In this document: one piece after another, positions 18,932 to 26,424 of the stretch
Numbering within the stretch: the first letter of the stretch is position 1
Layout of the letters: the number at the start of each line of letters is the position of its first letter
NCBI RefSeq assembly: GCF_000293805.1
Contig: NZ_AMBZ01000023.1
Span: 1-64,000 of the forward strand
Source of the DNA: Paenibacillus alvei DSM 29
GTDB taxonomy: Bacteria; Bacillota; Bacilli; Paenibacillales; Paenibacillaceae
Direction: 5' to 3'
DNA length: 64,000 nt
Program-made: the position numbers and the translations under genes
Notes under the pieces: generated by a model
The model's database searches: none
Seen by the model: only the letters and a program-made list of their open reading frames with translations
Told to the model about the DNA's origin: nothing

Positions 18932-19043
18932 GCACGAAACCCCACCACCCACTAAAAGCCAAGCGACCGGCAAAGACCGCCGTTCCATTGGCTTTTTTGC
19001 TGCGCCTTAAAGGCTCCGCAACCACGGGTACCCGGTGGCGTGC
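18932..19043 (+). ncRNA. Structured element A copy 3 (without B or C)
   Basis: Same three-way junction: GCACG/CGTGC and CCACC/GGTGG closing stems, terminator-like arm AAAAGCCAA/TTGGCTTTT. The inner part of the closing stem is weakened (ACGGGT instead of GTGGGT). About 100 bp upstream is conserved with the region before copy 2. A GTCAG/CTGAC hairpin follows, then a membrane-protein gene at 19178. Confidence 0.68.
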
Positions 19044-19177
19044 GAAAATCGGTCAGCGTTCGCCTGACATCAAATTGTGCAACTAAAGCTAAATAAGTGT
19101 GTATATATTCTTATATCTGATCTTTGATCTATGCTGTTTTTTTCTTCAAACATCAAAGGGAAATGGAGGCTGGATGA

Positions 19178-19594
19178 TTGAAAAAGATTATCATTTATAA
19201 TACTTTGTTAGCTTTAAATGTTGTGCTTCCTTTTCTCTCTGGTGTCTTTGCTTACTATAGGGCAGACCAAATTATTTTTAGTCAGACTATGCATTTAGAT
19301 GAGCTCTATTATCCATCTTTTTTAGCTGGTATATTCTATTTGATCATGGTGCTTCCTCTTTCTTGGTTTACTTGCTATGTAATCGATAAACATTTTCGCT
19401 TGTCGGCAATGAAATTAATTTTGTGCCCTATAATGTGTTCTGTTATTGGTATTTTACCCGTGGCAATTATTTCAGCTGGGCGTATATTGGAGCCATTTGC
19501 GCAGTTATTTTTAGCGTTTTTTATTACCTTAGGTTTAGTATTTGGGTTCCTGTTTTTGATACGAACAAAAGTGGAAAAATATTTACAGATCTGA
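19178..19594 (+). CDS. Four-span membrane protein, 138 residues
   Basis: TTG start at 19178 behind GGAGG (8 nt); the ATG at 19174 is out of frame. Hydrophobic segments lie at about residues 5-25, 45-67, 77-100 and 107-130. The short, charge-poor loops fit a small integral membrane protein. No family was recognised. It is the gene following the third A element and ends at a strong terminator. Confidence 0.65.
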   Translation: MKKIIIYNTLLALNVVLPFLSGVFAYYRADQIIFSQTMHLDELYYPSFLAGIFYLIMVLPLSWFTCYVIDKHFRLSAMKLILCPIMCSVIGILPVAIISAGRILEPFAQLFLAFFITLGLVFGFLFLIRTKVEKYLQI

Positions 19595-19603
19595 ATTTTC
19601 CAC

Positions 19604-19634
19604 AAAAAAACCTGCTTAGTAAGCAGGTTTTTTT
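19604..19634. terminator. Bidirectional intrinsic terminator
   Basis: AAAAAAACCTGCTT and AAGCAGGTTTTTTT form a perfect 14-bp stem with a 3-nt loop between convergent genes. Confidence 0.92.
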
Positions 19635-19648
19635 GATGTGTGTCCATA

Positions 19649-20260
19649 CTAGATGATTTTTCGATTGGAGCTAACTCCCGTAACCTCCATAGGAGGTAGT
19701 AAGTACATTGCTCCTTTACCATGATCTCGTGGGTCATATAGATAGATGTTTTGGTATGTCCCACCATCTACATTTGCATAAACTTCGTATGCAGGGAAAG
19801 CATCATGGTCACCAGTTAATGTGATTGTTCCATCTTGTCGGATAGTTAAGACGAACTCATAGTCAATATGTGCATTCAATGCTTCTGCCATAAATGGGTT
19901 GCTTGAATGAACTTTACAACCCAGTGTAACAAAATCATGTCCGGCGGTTATAGTTTTATATGTGATACCGTCAGTAGAAGCTTTTTTAGTATTTTCACTA
20001 ACATGACCATTTAAAAATTTTACTCTTTCAGTAGTGCTACCCGTTTCTGCTTCTACAAACCATTCCGCACCTGTATTTCTGAAAATCGCAGTTACTTGTT
20101 GAGCTGTACGGTATCGCCCAGTATTAGCTGTGTTTTTATCAAACCCTCGATTGTCACCTTTGTAATCAACAATAAATTGGTTTTCTCCCACTTGAATTGG
20201 TGAATTAATCCAATCTTGAGGGATGAAAGTGACCAATCGTACTCTAAATGTCCGTGCCAT
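19649..20260 (-). CDS. DUF3238-family protein
   Basis: 203 residues. The start RVRLVTFIPQDWINSP followed by YKGDNRGFDKN...GRYRTAQQV fits the DUF3238 pattern (KTFIP, GDNRGF, YR) found in Bacillus proteins of unknown function. There is no signal peptide. ATG 20260 follows AAAGGAGTGG. It lies 160 bp downstream of the sigma-like gene pair on the same strand and may be one of its targets; that is inference from position. Confidence 0.7.
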   Translation of the reverse strand: MARTFRVRLVTFIPQDWINSPIQVGENQFIVDYKGDNRGFDKNTANTGRYRTAQQVTAIFRNTGAEWFVEAETGSTTERVKFLNGHVSENTKKASTDGITYKTITAGHDFVTLGCKVHSSNPFMAEALNAHIDYEFVLTIRQDGTITLTGDHDAFPAYEVYANVDGGTYQNIYLYDPRDHGKGAMYLLPPMEVTGVSSNRKII

Positions 20261-20419
20261 TTAAACCACTCCTTTTTCCTTTGTTAAAGCATTAAGATCC
20301 GGGAGGATAATGAAAACATTCAACTGATACCCTCTATCTCGAATATTTTCATCCGTTCTTTTGCTTTCACTTATTAGGGCGAATGATAGTGGTTAACTAC
20401 AACCAATGACACGATATTT

Positions 20420-20635
20420 TTATTGTTCTTTTTTAAATAGTTCTATTAGAGCAAGTGACATGCTCTGTAAAGAGTCCTCTTTTGGCATGCGGATATAACG
20501 GCTTAAATATAGCATGTCGTTTTCAAAGAACTTTAATAGTTTTAGAATTGCGTCAGTATCATTCTGTTTTGCAAGATGTAGTAGGTTTAGGAACTCAATT
20601 TCTGATATAGAAAACGTAGGGTCTTCTTTTTCCAT
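20420..20635 (-). CDS. RsoA-like small protein (sigma region 2 / HTH_16-like)
   Basis: 71 residues. SEIEFLNLLHLAKQNDTDAI followed by LKLLKFFENDMLYLSRYI matches the N-terminal segment of split or conjugation-linked sigma-like regulators (a helix-turn-helix region before region 2). It overlaps the preceding gene by 49 bp in another frame, a sign of coupled translation. In Bacillus subtilis, SigO and the 79-residue RsoA together act as one sigma factor; this pair has the same split layout. Homology is by pattern only. Confidence 0.6.
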   Translation of the reverse strand: MEKEDPTFSISEIEFLNLLHLAKQNDTDAILKLLKFFENDMLYLSRYIRMPKEDSLQSMSLALIELFKKEQ

Positions 20636-20928
20636 TTATTCACCGCCTGTTGGCTAATTTCCATTTCCATTGCAATTTGTGCTTCTGTTTTGTCGTTAAA
20701 GTAGATCTCGTATATAATTTTCTTTCCTGTCTCATAAGGTAAAGACATTATTAATTGTTTTATTAATAATCGATTTTCAAGCTGATCGGTGTGATGAAAA
20801 CTATGTAGAAAGTCATTTTGTATAGGAATCTCTCTTCGCACCTTCACTCTAGCTTTATATTGGAGTCTCCAAGCTATCCTCTTCAGTTCTGATCTATAAA
20901 AATCAATAATTGAGCCATCATTACCCAT
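20587..20928 (-). CDS. SigO-like sigma factor (region 4 HTH)
   Basis: 113 residues. The C-terminal half, LIMSLPYETGKKIIYEIYFN followed by DKTEAQIAMEMEISQQAVNK and WKKKTLRFLYQKL, is a clear sigma-70 region 4 helix-turn-helix. The N-terminus is basic and helical. With the overlapping RsoA-like gene it could form a two-part sigma factor that directs transcription of nearby genes. ATG 20928 lies behind GGGGGAAAG. UviA/TcdR-type alternative sigma factors are another possible match. Confidence 0.7.
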   Translation of the reverse strand: MGNDGSIIDFYRSELKRIAWRLQYKARVKVRREIPIQNDFLHSFHHTDQLENRLLIKQLIMSLPYETGKKIIYEIYFNDKTEAQIAMEMEISQQAVNKWKKKTLRFLYQKLSS

Positions 20929-21085
20929 GATCTTTCCCCCTTATAGTTATGAAATAATTGATAACTAGCGAATAAATTTCATCCTATTTATAAGGTGGTA
21001 AAAACTAGGTTACAACAACTGAAATGGGAACAGATGTTCTTGTTTTATTATAGTGTATTTTCTTACAATTTGCTATATACATAAA

Positions 21086-21570
21086 ACCCCACCACTAAAA
21101 GCCCAAGCGAACAGAACACCGCTGTTCCATTGGGCTTTTTTGCTGCGCCTGTCGGCTTCGCAACCGCGAGTCCCCGGTGGCGTGCGGAAATAATCAAAGA
21201 GGAAGCCCGGCCAGTGCCGGGCTGCATTTATAAAGAGACATGGATAGAACCGTACCGGTTCTCTTGATTAACCTTGCTTTTTCGCCTTTTGCCCTCCGCA
21301 TGGTACCAAGAGTAGCAGCACTAATTACAAAACGCGCCGGAGCCTGCCCTCTCACGTTTTGTAATAAGTGCTGAAGCTGCACCATCAAGGGCAAAAAAAT
21401 ATTTTCTATGATCTTATTCATCAGAAAGAAAATATTTTTTGTGCTTAATCCTTGACGGCACAGATAAACTCTTGGTTCCAAGCTGCGCGTCAAAAGGGCG
21501 AAAAAACGCCCTTTCGGGATTCCTGCCATGCGGGGTTCTAAATACGAAAAATCAAAGGAGTCGATACCCA
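21086..21570 (+). ncRNA. Structured leader: element A copy 4 plus element C copy 1
   Basis: In A (21086-21185) the main arm changed to GCCCAA/TTGGGC and the inner arm to GAACAG/CTGTTC, both still paired. C (to 21570) starts with the hairpin CCCGGC/GCCGGG and the CATGGATA motif with AGAACCG/CGGTTCT. A domain closed by CCGCATGG/CCATGCGG follows, holding a long arm AATTACAAAACG/CGTTTTGTAAT, an AT-rich arm ATATTTTCT/AGAAAATAT and a GGGCG-A6-CGCCC hairpin. AAAGGAG lies just before the next gene. Confidence 0.75.
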
Positions 21571-22752
21571 ATGCTTACTAAACAATATATTCTGAATAAC
21601 GAAACGTCAAAAATTGAATTGCAGTTCTCTAAACAAGAGTATCAATCTTTAACTACGGATGAGCAAAAGGCAATAAGAAGGGCATATCTTTTCTCTAGTT
21701 CTCGTTCTGCTTGGGTGTCCCGTTCAACGAGAAATCATTATTCAGCTATCCTTGTAGCTCAACAACTAGGCTTTACAGATGGCGGTAAAACGGGAGAACG
21801 CTTGTCCTATGCTGAGGAAGTAGAAAGACAAGTAGAAAAAGCAGAAGCAAGAATTGTTCGCTACGAGAAGTATGCGGACAATGCAGAAACACGAGCAAAG
21901 AATCTGCAAAAAGATTTAAACAGTATGCGTGGAGACAATTCATTTTTCACGCAGCCAATTATTGCAGGACATGCAGGAAGTCAACGATTCGCGAGGCAAA
22001 GAGAAAAAATGTTCGATCGATATCATAGAGGATTTGAAGAGTACCGTAAGAGTGAATATTTCCGTGATCGAGCTGTAACAGCACAAGTTTCTGCAAGTAT
22101 GGGTAAATTTAAGGATAGAACATATTTAAGTAACAGAATTGAAGAATGCAATAAAAATATCCGTGAATACCAGCGTCGAATTGTTCGAGCTGAAGAGAAT
22201 CAAAACGAATCATATATGGAGACGCTGTTAGAAAAAATGGAGTATGAATTAGATAAACTTGCATATCTCCATAATAAATTGGACGAGATAGGCGGCGTTC
22301 AATTTAATAAAGATAATCTAAAGCCTGGTTATCTTGTAAGAATCCGCGGCAGCTGGGATACAGTTGTTAAAGCGAATTCAAAAATGGTGGAAGTGAAGCC
22401 AGATGTTGTTCCATACACACTCAAGTACCCTTATGCTGAAATTCAGGAAATGAAAATCCCAGAGGGGTGGACGGAAAAGGAAAAGGGGAAAATAGATAAT
22501 CCATTTGAGGTAGGCGACGTTGTAGTACGTACAGCTATTTGGAGTAATGATATTGTTAAAGCATACCAAGTTGTTAAAAAGACAGAAAAAAGCGTGACAA
22601 TCAAGGAAATATATATACAAGAAAATATACCTCAGGTTGATAACTTTAAGATAGGAATACCGGAGAGACGCGCGGTTAAAATAGATAGAAACAACAATTT
22701 TGTAGTAAATCATGATGATTGGTTTCTATACAAATATAACAGTGCAGTGTGA
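21571..22752 (+). CDS. DUF3560-domain protein with coiled coil
   Basis: 393 residues from ATG 21571, 10 nt behind AAAGGAG. The segment LSYAEEVERQVEKAEARIVR followed by YEKYADNAETRAKN matches DUF3560, a domain seen on conjugative plasmids and often near ArdC-like proteins. Residues 80-270 are largely coiled coil; the C-terminus holds two short beta domains (LKPGYLVRIRGSWDTV and FEVGDVVVRTAIW) like small barrels. An in-frame extension back to TTG 21439 is open but lies inside element C and lacks a ribosome site, so it is not used here. The function is unknown. Confidence 0.75.
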   Translation: MLTKQYILNNETSKIELQFSKQEYQSLTTDEQKAIRRAYLFSSSRSAWVSRSTRNHYSAILVAQQLGFTDGGKTGERLSYAEEVERQVEKAEARIVRYEKYADNAETRAKNLQKDLNSMRGDNSFFTQPIIAGHAGSQRFARQREKMFDRYHRGFEEYRKSEYFRDRAVTAQVSASMGKFKDRTYLSNRIEECNKNIREYQRRIVRAEENQNESYMETLLEKMEYELDKLAYLHNKLDEIGGVQFNKDNLKPGYLVRIRGSWDTVVKANSKMVEVKPDVVPYTLKYPYAEIQEMKIPEGWTEKEKGKIDNPFEVGDVVVRTAIWSNDIVKAYQVVKKTEKSVTIKEIYIQENIPQVDNFKIGIPERRAVKIDRNNNFVVNHDDWFLYKYNSAV

Positions 22753-22774
22753 AGAAAAGAAAATGAATAAAGTG

Positions 22775-23260
22775 GCCCGAATTCCCACCACCCACTAAAA
22801 GCCAAGCGACCGGAAAAACCGCCGTTCCATTGGCTTTTTTGCTGCGCCTGTCGGCTTCGCAACCGCGGGTCCCCGGTGGCGTGCGAAAATAATCAAAGGA
22901 GGAAGCCCGGCCAGTGCCGGGCTACTTTTATAAAGAGGCATGGACAGAACCTTACCGGTTCTCTTGATTAGACTGACTTTTTCGCCTTTTGCCCCCGCAT
23001 GGTACCAAGAGTAGCAGCACTAATAACAAAACGCGCCGGAGCCTGCCCTCTCACGTTTTGTAATAAGTGCTGCAGTTGCACCATCAAGGGCAAAAAATAT
23101 TTTCTTTCTATGATCATATTTCATCAGGAAGAAAATATTTTTGTGCTTAATCCTTGACTGCACAGCTAACTTCTTGGTTCCAAGCTACGCGTCAAAAGGG
23201 CGAAAAAACGCCCTTCCGGGGTTCCGGCCATGCGGATTCCAAATTCGAAAATGCGAAGGA
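22775..23260 (+). ncRNA. Structured leader: element A copy 5 plus element C copy 2
   Basis: A spans 22775-22884; its outermost stem carries one mismatch (GCCCG against CGTGC). C follows to about 23260 with the same arms as copy 1: CCCGGC/GCCGGG, motif AGAACC/GGTTCT, CCGCATGG/CCATGCGG and the long TTACAAAACG arm. GAAGGAG precedes the next ATG. Confidence 0.75.
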
Positions 23261-23272
23261 GAGCGTGAACAA

Positions 23273-23626
23273 ATGACTAATAAACAAATAGAAGAACCCG
23301 ACTTGACAGTGTACCAGGTAAACAATGCGGTAGTCGTTTCACCGAATAAGAGAAAAGCAATTATGCAATGTAACGCATCGGCTTCGTTAAGTCCTTTCGA
23401 GAAAGGATTCGCACAATATAACGAATTGTTGGTTCAAGTCAAAGCTTATGGGGGAGAGCGTGTTCCCGGTGGTTTGAGACGGCGCTTTAATGATGCAATT
23501 CGAATGATGGCTTCGGAAGATTATGCGCGTATGGAGAAGATTGTTGCCTCACCGTGGACAATACGGGTAGCTCTTCATAATTGGGAACCATGTGAGGATG
23601 GAATCGCTTGGAGGAGAAAATCATAA
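23273..23626 (+). CDS. Hypothetical protein, 117 residues
   Basis: Start ATG 23273, 11 nt behind GAAGGAGAG. Mixed composition; a helical middle (LSPFEKGFAQYNELLVQVKA) and a C-terminal WTIRVALHNWEPCEDG segment. The longer frame from 23141 only translates the leader and is rejected. No family was recognised. Confidence 0.65.
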   Translation: MTNKQIEEPDLTVYQVNNAVVVSPNKRKAIMQCNASASLSPFEKGFAQYNELLVQVKAYGGERVPGGLRRRFNDAIRMMASEDYARMEKIVASPWTIRVALHNWEPCEDGIAWRRKS

Positions 23627-23670
23627 TTTGTATTCGTTATTGAAAAAACTCTTGGGGGAGCTGAGTTCAG

Positions 23671-23877
23671 ATGAGATTGACACATGAGGAGATAGAGGTT
23701 GTAAAAAAATTGAGTGAGGCGTATGAAAGACTCGCTATTCGCTCTATTTTGAATGAGCAGTTACTAAGAGCTTTAGACGATCTTGGACTTGTCCCGCAAA
23801 CTGAACTCTTCGAGTCAATGGGGATTTGTGATCATATTGTCGATACTGGAGAAATTGAAGATGCCGTTCATTACTGA
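23671..23877 (+). CDS. Hypothetical 68-residue acidic protein
   Basis: ATG 23671 is 10 nt behind GGGGGAG, and the gene lies 44 nt after the previous one, probably in the same transcript. It is mostly helical and acidic (LTHEEIEVVKKLSEAYERL). No family was recognised. Confidence 0.55.
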   Translation: MRLTHEEIEVVKKLSEAYERLAIRSILNEQLLRALDDLGLVPQTELFESMGICDHIVDTGEIEDAVHY

Positions 23878-24053
23878 AAGACATCTTTCTTTTTGAGAAT
23901 CTCCATGCAGTTTGATTCTTGTATTTCATTCTCGGTTGAGAAGGGACGTATTTCTTTTGTCAGATAGTTTCGGAAAATCCTGATTGATATAGGGGATAGG
24001 ATGTTCTTTGTTTTGTTGTTATATTTGGGATATATCATGAGAGGGGAATTACG

Positions 24054-24245
24054 ATGAAAATCATTGCACAGGAATATCGGGAAGTTTCGGGGCCGTTAGC
24101 ATTGAAGTTGGCCGAGGTCGTTCGTGAGCTGATGAAGGATTATGAACAGCCTATTTATACGGTAGTTGTTCATCAAGTTATTGCGGTTGGGGAAGATCGG
24201 TATGTTGTTATTCTCAACATACTACTGAATGATGGATATGAGTAA
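24054..24245 (+). CDS. Hypothetical 63-residue protein
   Basis: ATG 24054 with GAGGGG upstream. One helix (LALKLAEVVRELMKDY) is followed by two strands (PIYTVVVHQVI and DRYVVILNILL). A truncated relative lies at 18636-18794, so this is a duplicated plasmid gene. A terminator follows directly. Confidence 0.6.
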   Translation: MKIIAQEYREVSGPLALKLAEVVRELMKDYEQPIYTVVVHQVIAVGEDRYVVILNILLNDGYE

Positions 24246-24251
24246 AGAGTG

Positions 24252-24281
24252 GGGAACCTGATTGTTTTCAGGTTCCTTTTT
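24252..24281 (+). terminator. Intrinsic terminator
   Basis: GGAACCTG pairs with CAGGTTCC across an 8-nt loop and is followed by T5. Confidence 0.88.
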
Positions 24282-24303
24282 CATGAAAGTTTTGGAGTAG
24301 GCC

Positions 24304-24690
24304 CTAATCGGCCGATCTTTGCATATTACTAACGTCGAGTCCCATGTATGCACGCATCCGAACATTGGCTTCTGCTCTAATTAATGATCGCAGCATGTAT
24401 AATGTTCCTTCGTAACCCCTGCACTTGTAGTCGGCTCTGACACCTAAATTGTCTTGGCGGGTGTCAAATACCTTTATGCCACGTTTACGAAACTCGCGGC
24501 GTATTTCATAAAGAAGTAGAGAAGCGCGATCCATTGCTCCCTTTATGACATCCTGATATGGACCAGGGTTCTTCATTGATTGTTCAATGACTTTTAAATC
24601 CCGTTCGAATGCTGTTAGGATCATGGGTACGATTATATAGGATTTAATCATTTCGAGTTCTTCCGTTGTTGCTGTAGCAGCGGGCATCAT
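24304..24690 (-). CDS. Hypothetical helical protein, 128 residues
   Basis: ATG 24690 (or the adjacent ATG 24687) follows GAGGTG. The protein is almost entirely alpha-helical, with MIKSYIIVPMILTAFERDLK and LYEIRREFRKRGIKVFD. A central RQDNLGVRADYKCRGYEG segment breaks the helices. No family was recognised. It is convergent with the 63-residue gene; the hairpin between them may serve both. Confidence 0.65.
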   Translation of the reverse strand: MMPAATATTEELEMIKSYIIVPMILTAFERDLKVIEQSMKNPGPYQDVIKGAMDRASLLLYEIRREFRKRGIKVFDTRQDNLGVRADYKCRGYEGTLYMLRSLIRAEANVRMRAYMGLDVSNMQRSAD

Positions 24691-24760
24691 AGCACCTCAC
24701 AAAGTAGAACGTTTGTTCTTATGATAACACCGAAAGGCATGTGTTTTCAATCTTACAATG

Positions 24761-25290
24761 CCATGAAACCCCACCACCCACTAAAAGCCCAAGCGACCAG
24801 CGGAAGAACACCGCTGTTCCATTGGGCTTTTTTGCTGCGCCTGAAGGCTTCGCAATCGCGGGTCCCCGGTGGCATGGGAAAGGATCGAGAGTAAACCAGG
24901 CCCCTTTTATTTCGAAACCGAGGAAGCCCGGCCAGTGCCGGGCTGCTTTTATAAAGAGGCATGGATAGAACCGTACCGGTTCTCTTGATCAGACAGGCTT
25001 TTTCGCCTTTTGCCCCCCGCATGGTACCAAGAGTAGCAGCACTAATTACAAAACGCGCCGGAGCCTGCCCTCTCACGTTTTGTAATAAGTGCTGCAGCTG
25101 CGCCGTCAAGGGCAAAAAAATATTTTCTATGATCTCTGATTTCATCAGGAAGAAAATATTTTTTGTGCTTAATCCTTGACGCCACAGCTAAACTCTTGGT
25201 TCCAAGCTACGCGTCAAAAGGGCGAAAAAACGCCCTTTCGGGATTCCTGCCATGCGGGGTTCTAAATACGAAAAAGCAAAGGAGTCGATA
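24761..25290 (+). ncRNA. Structured leader: element A copy 6 plus element C copy 3
   Basis: In A (24761-24877) the outermost stem is CCATG/CATGG instead of GCACG/CGTGC, the main arm GCCCAA/TTGGGC, and the inner arm CAGCGG/CCGCTG. All are compensated changes compared with copies 1-3. C follows with CCCGGC/GCCGGG, the CATGGATA motif, and CCCCGCATGG pairing perfectly with CCATGCGGGG. AAAGGAG precedes the next ATG. Confidence 0.78.
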
Positions 25291-25294
25291 CCCA

Positions 25295-25570
25295 ATGCTA
25301 TACATACCAAGAAAATCGAAATTCAATGAACAAAACCTGAAGGAACACCTTCAAGAATATATGCCACCTGCGTTTGACAAGATTGTATCCATTCACCGTC
25401 GTCCTGGTTATCATCATCGTCATTATTATCGGCTGGAGAGTTCGACAGGGGATTTTGGAACAGTCCTATGCAGAATCACTTTCGTCGAAACCGAGAAGTG
25501 GGGAAGGCACAAGTTTCACATCTTTCGGGTCGAATTCACATCGAATGGACGGATATGGAACAATATATAA
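25295..25570 (+). CDS. Hypothetical 91-residue basic protein
   Basis: ATG 25295 behind AAAGGAG, directly after the third C element. Rich in His, Arg and Tyr (VSIHRRPGYHHRHYYRLES). A beta-strand pattern follows (GTVLCRITFVETEK). No family was recognised. Confidence 0.6.
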   Translation: MLYIPRKSKFNEQNLKEHLQEYMPPAFDKIVSIHRRPGYHHRHYYRLESSTGDFGTVLCRITFVETEKWGRHKFHIFRVEFTSNGRIWNNI

Positions 25571-25620
25571 TCTTCGATCCGGGGCTCTTTGCCCCGGAAA
25601 TACTGATGGAGGTAAGGCGC

Positions 25621-26154
25621 ATGATTAGAGAAGCAGCGATTACACAGATTCAAGAAGCGTATTGGATCTACGATCACGGTTCAATTGAAATTAATGGGGT
25701 ACGAGTAGACGTGAAATTTTGGTCTCCTGAAGATTTAGAAGAGTACTGTATAGTGCAAAATGACCCTCTTTGTGAGGTTGAGATTGATTTGCCCATCTAC
25801 TATGCTGCCTTCAATTCTCAAATTTTGATCACAAATGATGAAAGTAGCATCCTTTCTCTTGTTTCTTCCGAAGAGGAGTTCTCTTTTAAAATGCTGGAGG
25901 GGACATTTACTAAATTTGTAGACCCAGATCTTGATTATGAAGATGAATCAGGCTTTCTTCCATTTCATTTTCCTGGAGAAGATCGCTGGGGGGTGCCAAC
26001 ACGCATTTGTTCCGTCGGTGGATGTGAATATGACTTCGTAATGTGCAGCACTGAAGAAGAAGCAAGAAATAAAGGGTTGGAAATGACTCGGGAAGGTAAA
26101 GAGTTAGAGGTTTCGGGTATTTGTCCAACTTGCCGAAACGGATATATGGACTAA
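25621..26154 (+). CDS. Hypothetical protein with C-terminal Cys-rich segment, 177 residues
   Basis: Start ATG 25621, 8 nt behind GGAGG; the open frame back to 25468 overlaps the previous gene and has no ribosome site. The C-terminus has CSVGGCEYDFVMCSTEEEAR and then GICPTCRNGYMD, a likely zinc site. A CCGGGGC/GCCCCGG hairpin lies in the gap to the gene before. No family was recognised. Confidence 0.62.
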   Translation: MIREAAITQIQEAYWIYDHGSIEINGVRVDVKFWSPEDLEEYCIVQNDPLCEVEIDLPIYYAAFNSQILITNDESSILSLVSSEEEFSFKMLEGTFTKFVDPDLDYEDESGFLPFHFPGEDRWGVPTRICSVGGCEYDFVMCSTEEEARNKGLEMTREGKELEVSGICPTCRNGYMD

Positions 26155-26166
26155 ATGGCACGAAAA

Positions 26167-26221
26167 AGTCATCTGTTGAATCACAGATGACTGGGGCATG
26201 AATTGTCGAGACCCATGCCCC
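26167..26221 (+). promoter_or_regulatory. Pair of hairpins in front of a small membrane-protein gene
   Basis: AGTCATCTG pairs with CAGATGACT, and next to it GGGGCATG pairs with CATGCCCC. There is no T run after either, so they look like a short leader structure rather than a terminator. Confidence 0.5.
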
Positions 26222-26253
26222 CTCATTATATCATTCTGGAGGGTGAATTATCT

Positions 26254-26370
26254 ATGGATTACATTCAATTTTATGAGGTACTGAGAACAATGGGGTACGT
26301 TATGATTGGTCTCTCAATCGTAAGCGCAATCTGGTACATGTGGGACATCAACAAAAACGAAGCTAATTAA
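26254..26370 (+). CDS. Small single-span membrane protein, 38 residues
   Basis: ATG 26254 with GGAGGGTGA upstream. MDYIQFYEVLRTMGYVMIGL followed by SIVSAIWYMW gives one membrane span, then a short polar tail (DINKNEAN). It is bounded by the hairpin pair upstream and the TnpB element downstream. Confidence 0.55.
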   Translation: MDYIQFYEVLRTMGYVMIGLSIVSAIWYMWDINKNEAN

Positions 26371-26424
26371 TTGTTCCTAGAAGTTTTATCACATTCGGCA
26401 GAAGACTCCTACTGAAAACTCAGT

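Noticed and set aside
21439-21570. In-frame N-terminal extension starting MCLILD before three genes (21439, 23141, 25163)
   Set aside because: The three extensions are translations of element C, start at TTG without a ribosome site, and precede ATG codons with good sites. The equal frame follows from equal spacing in the duplicated element.
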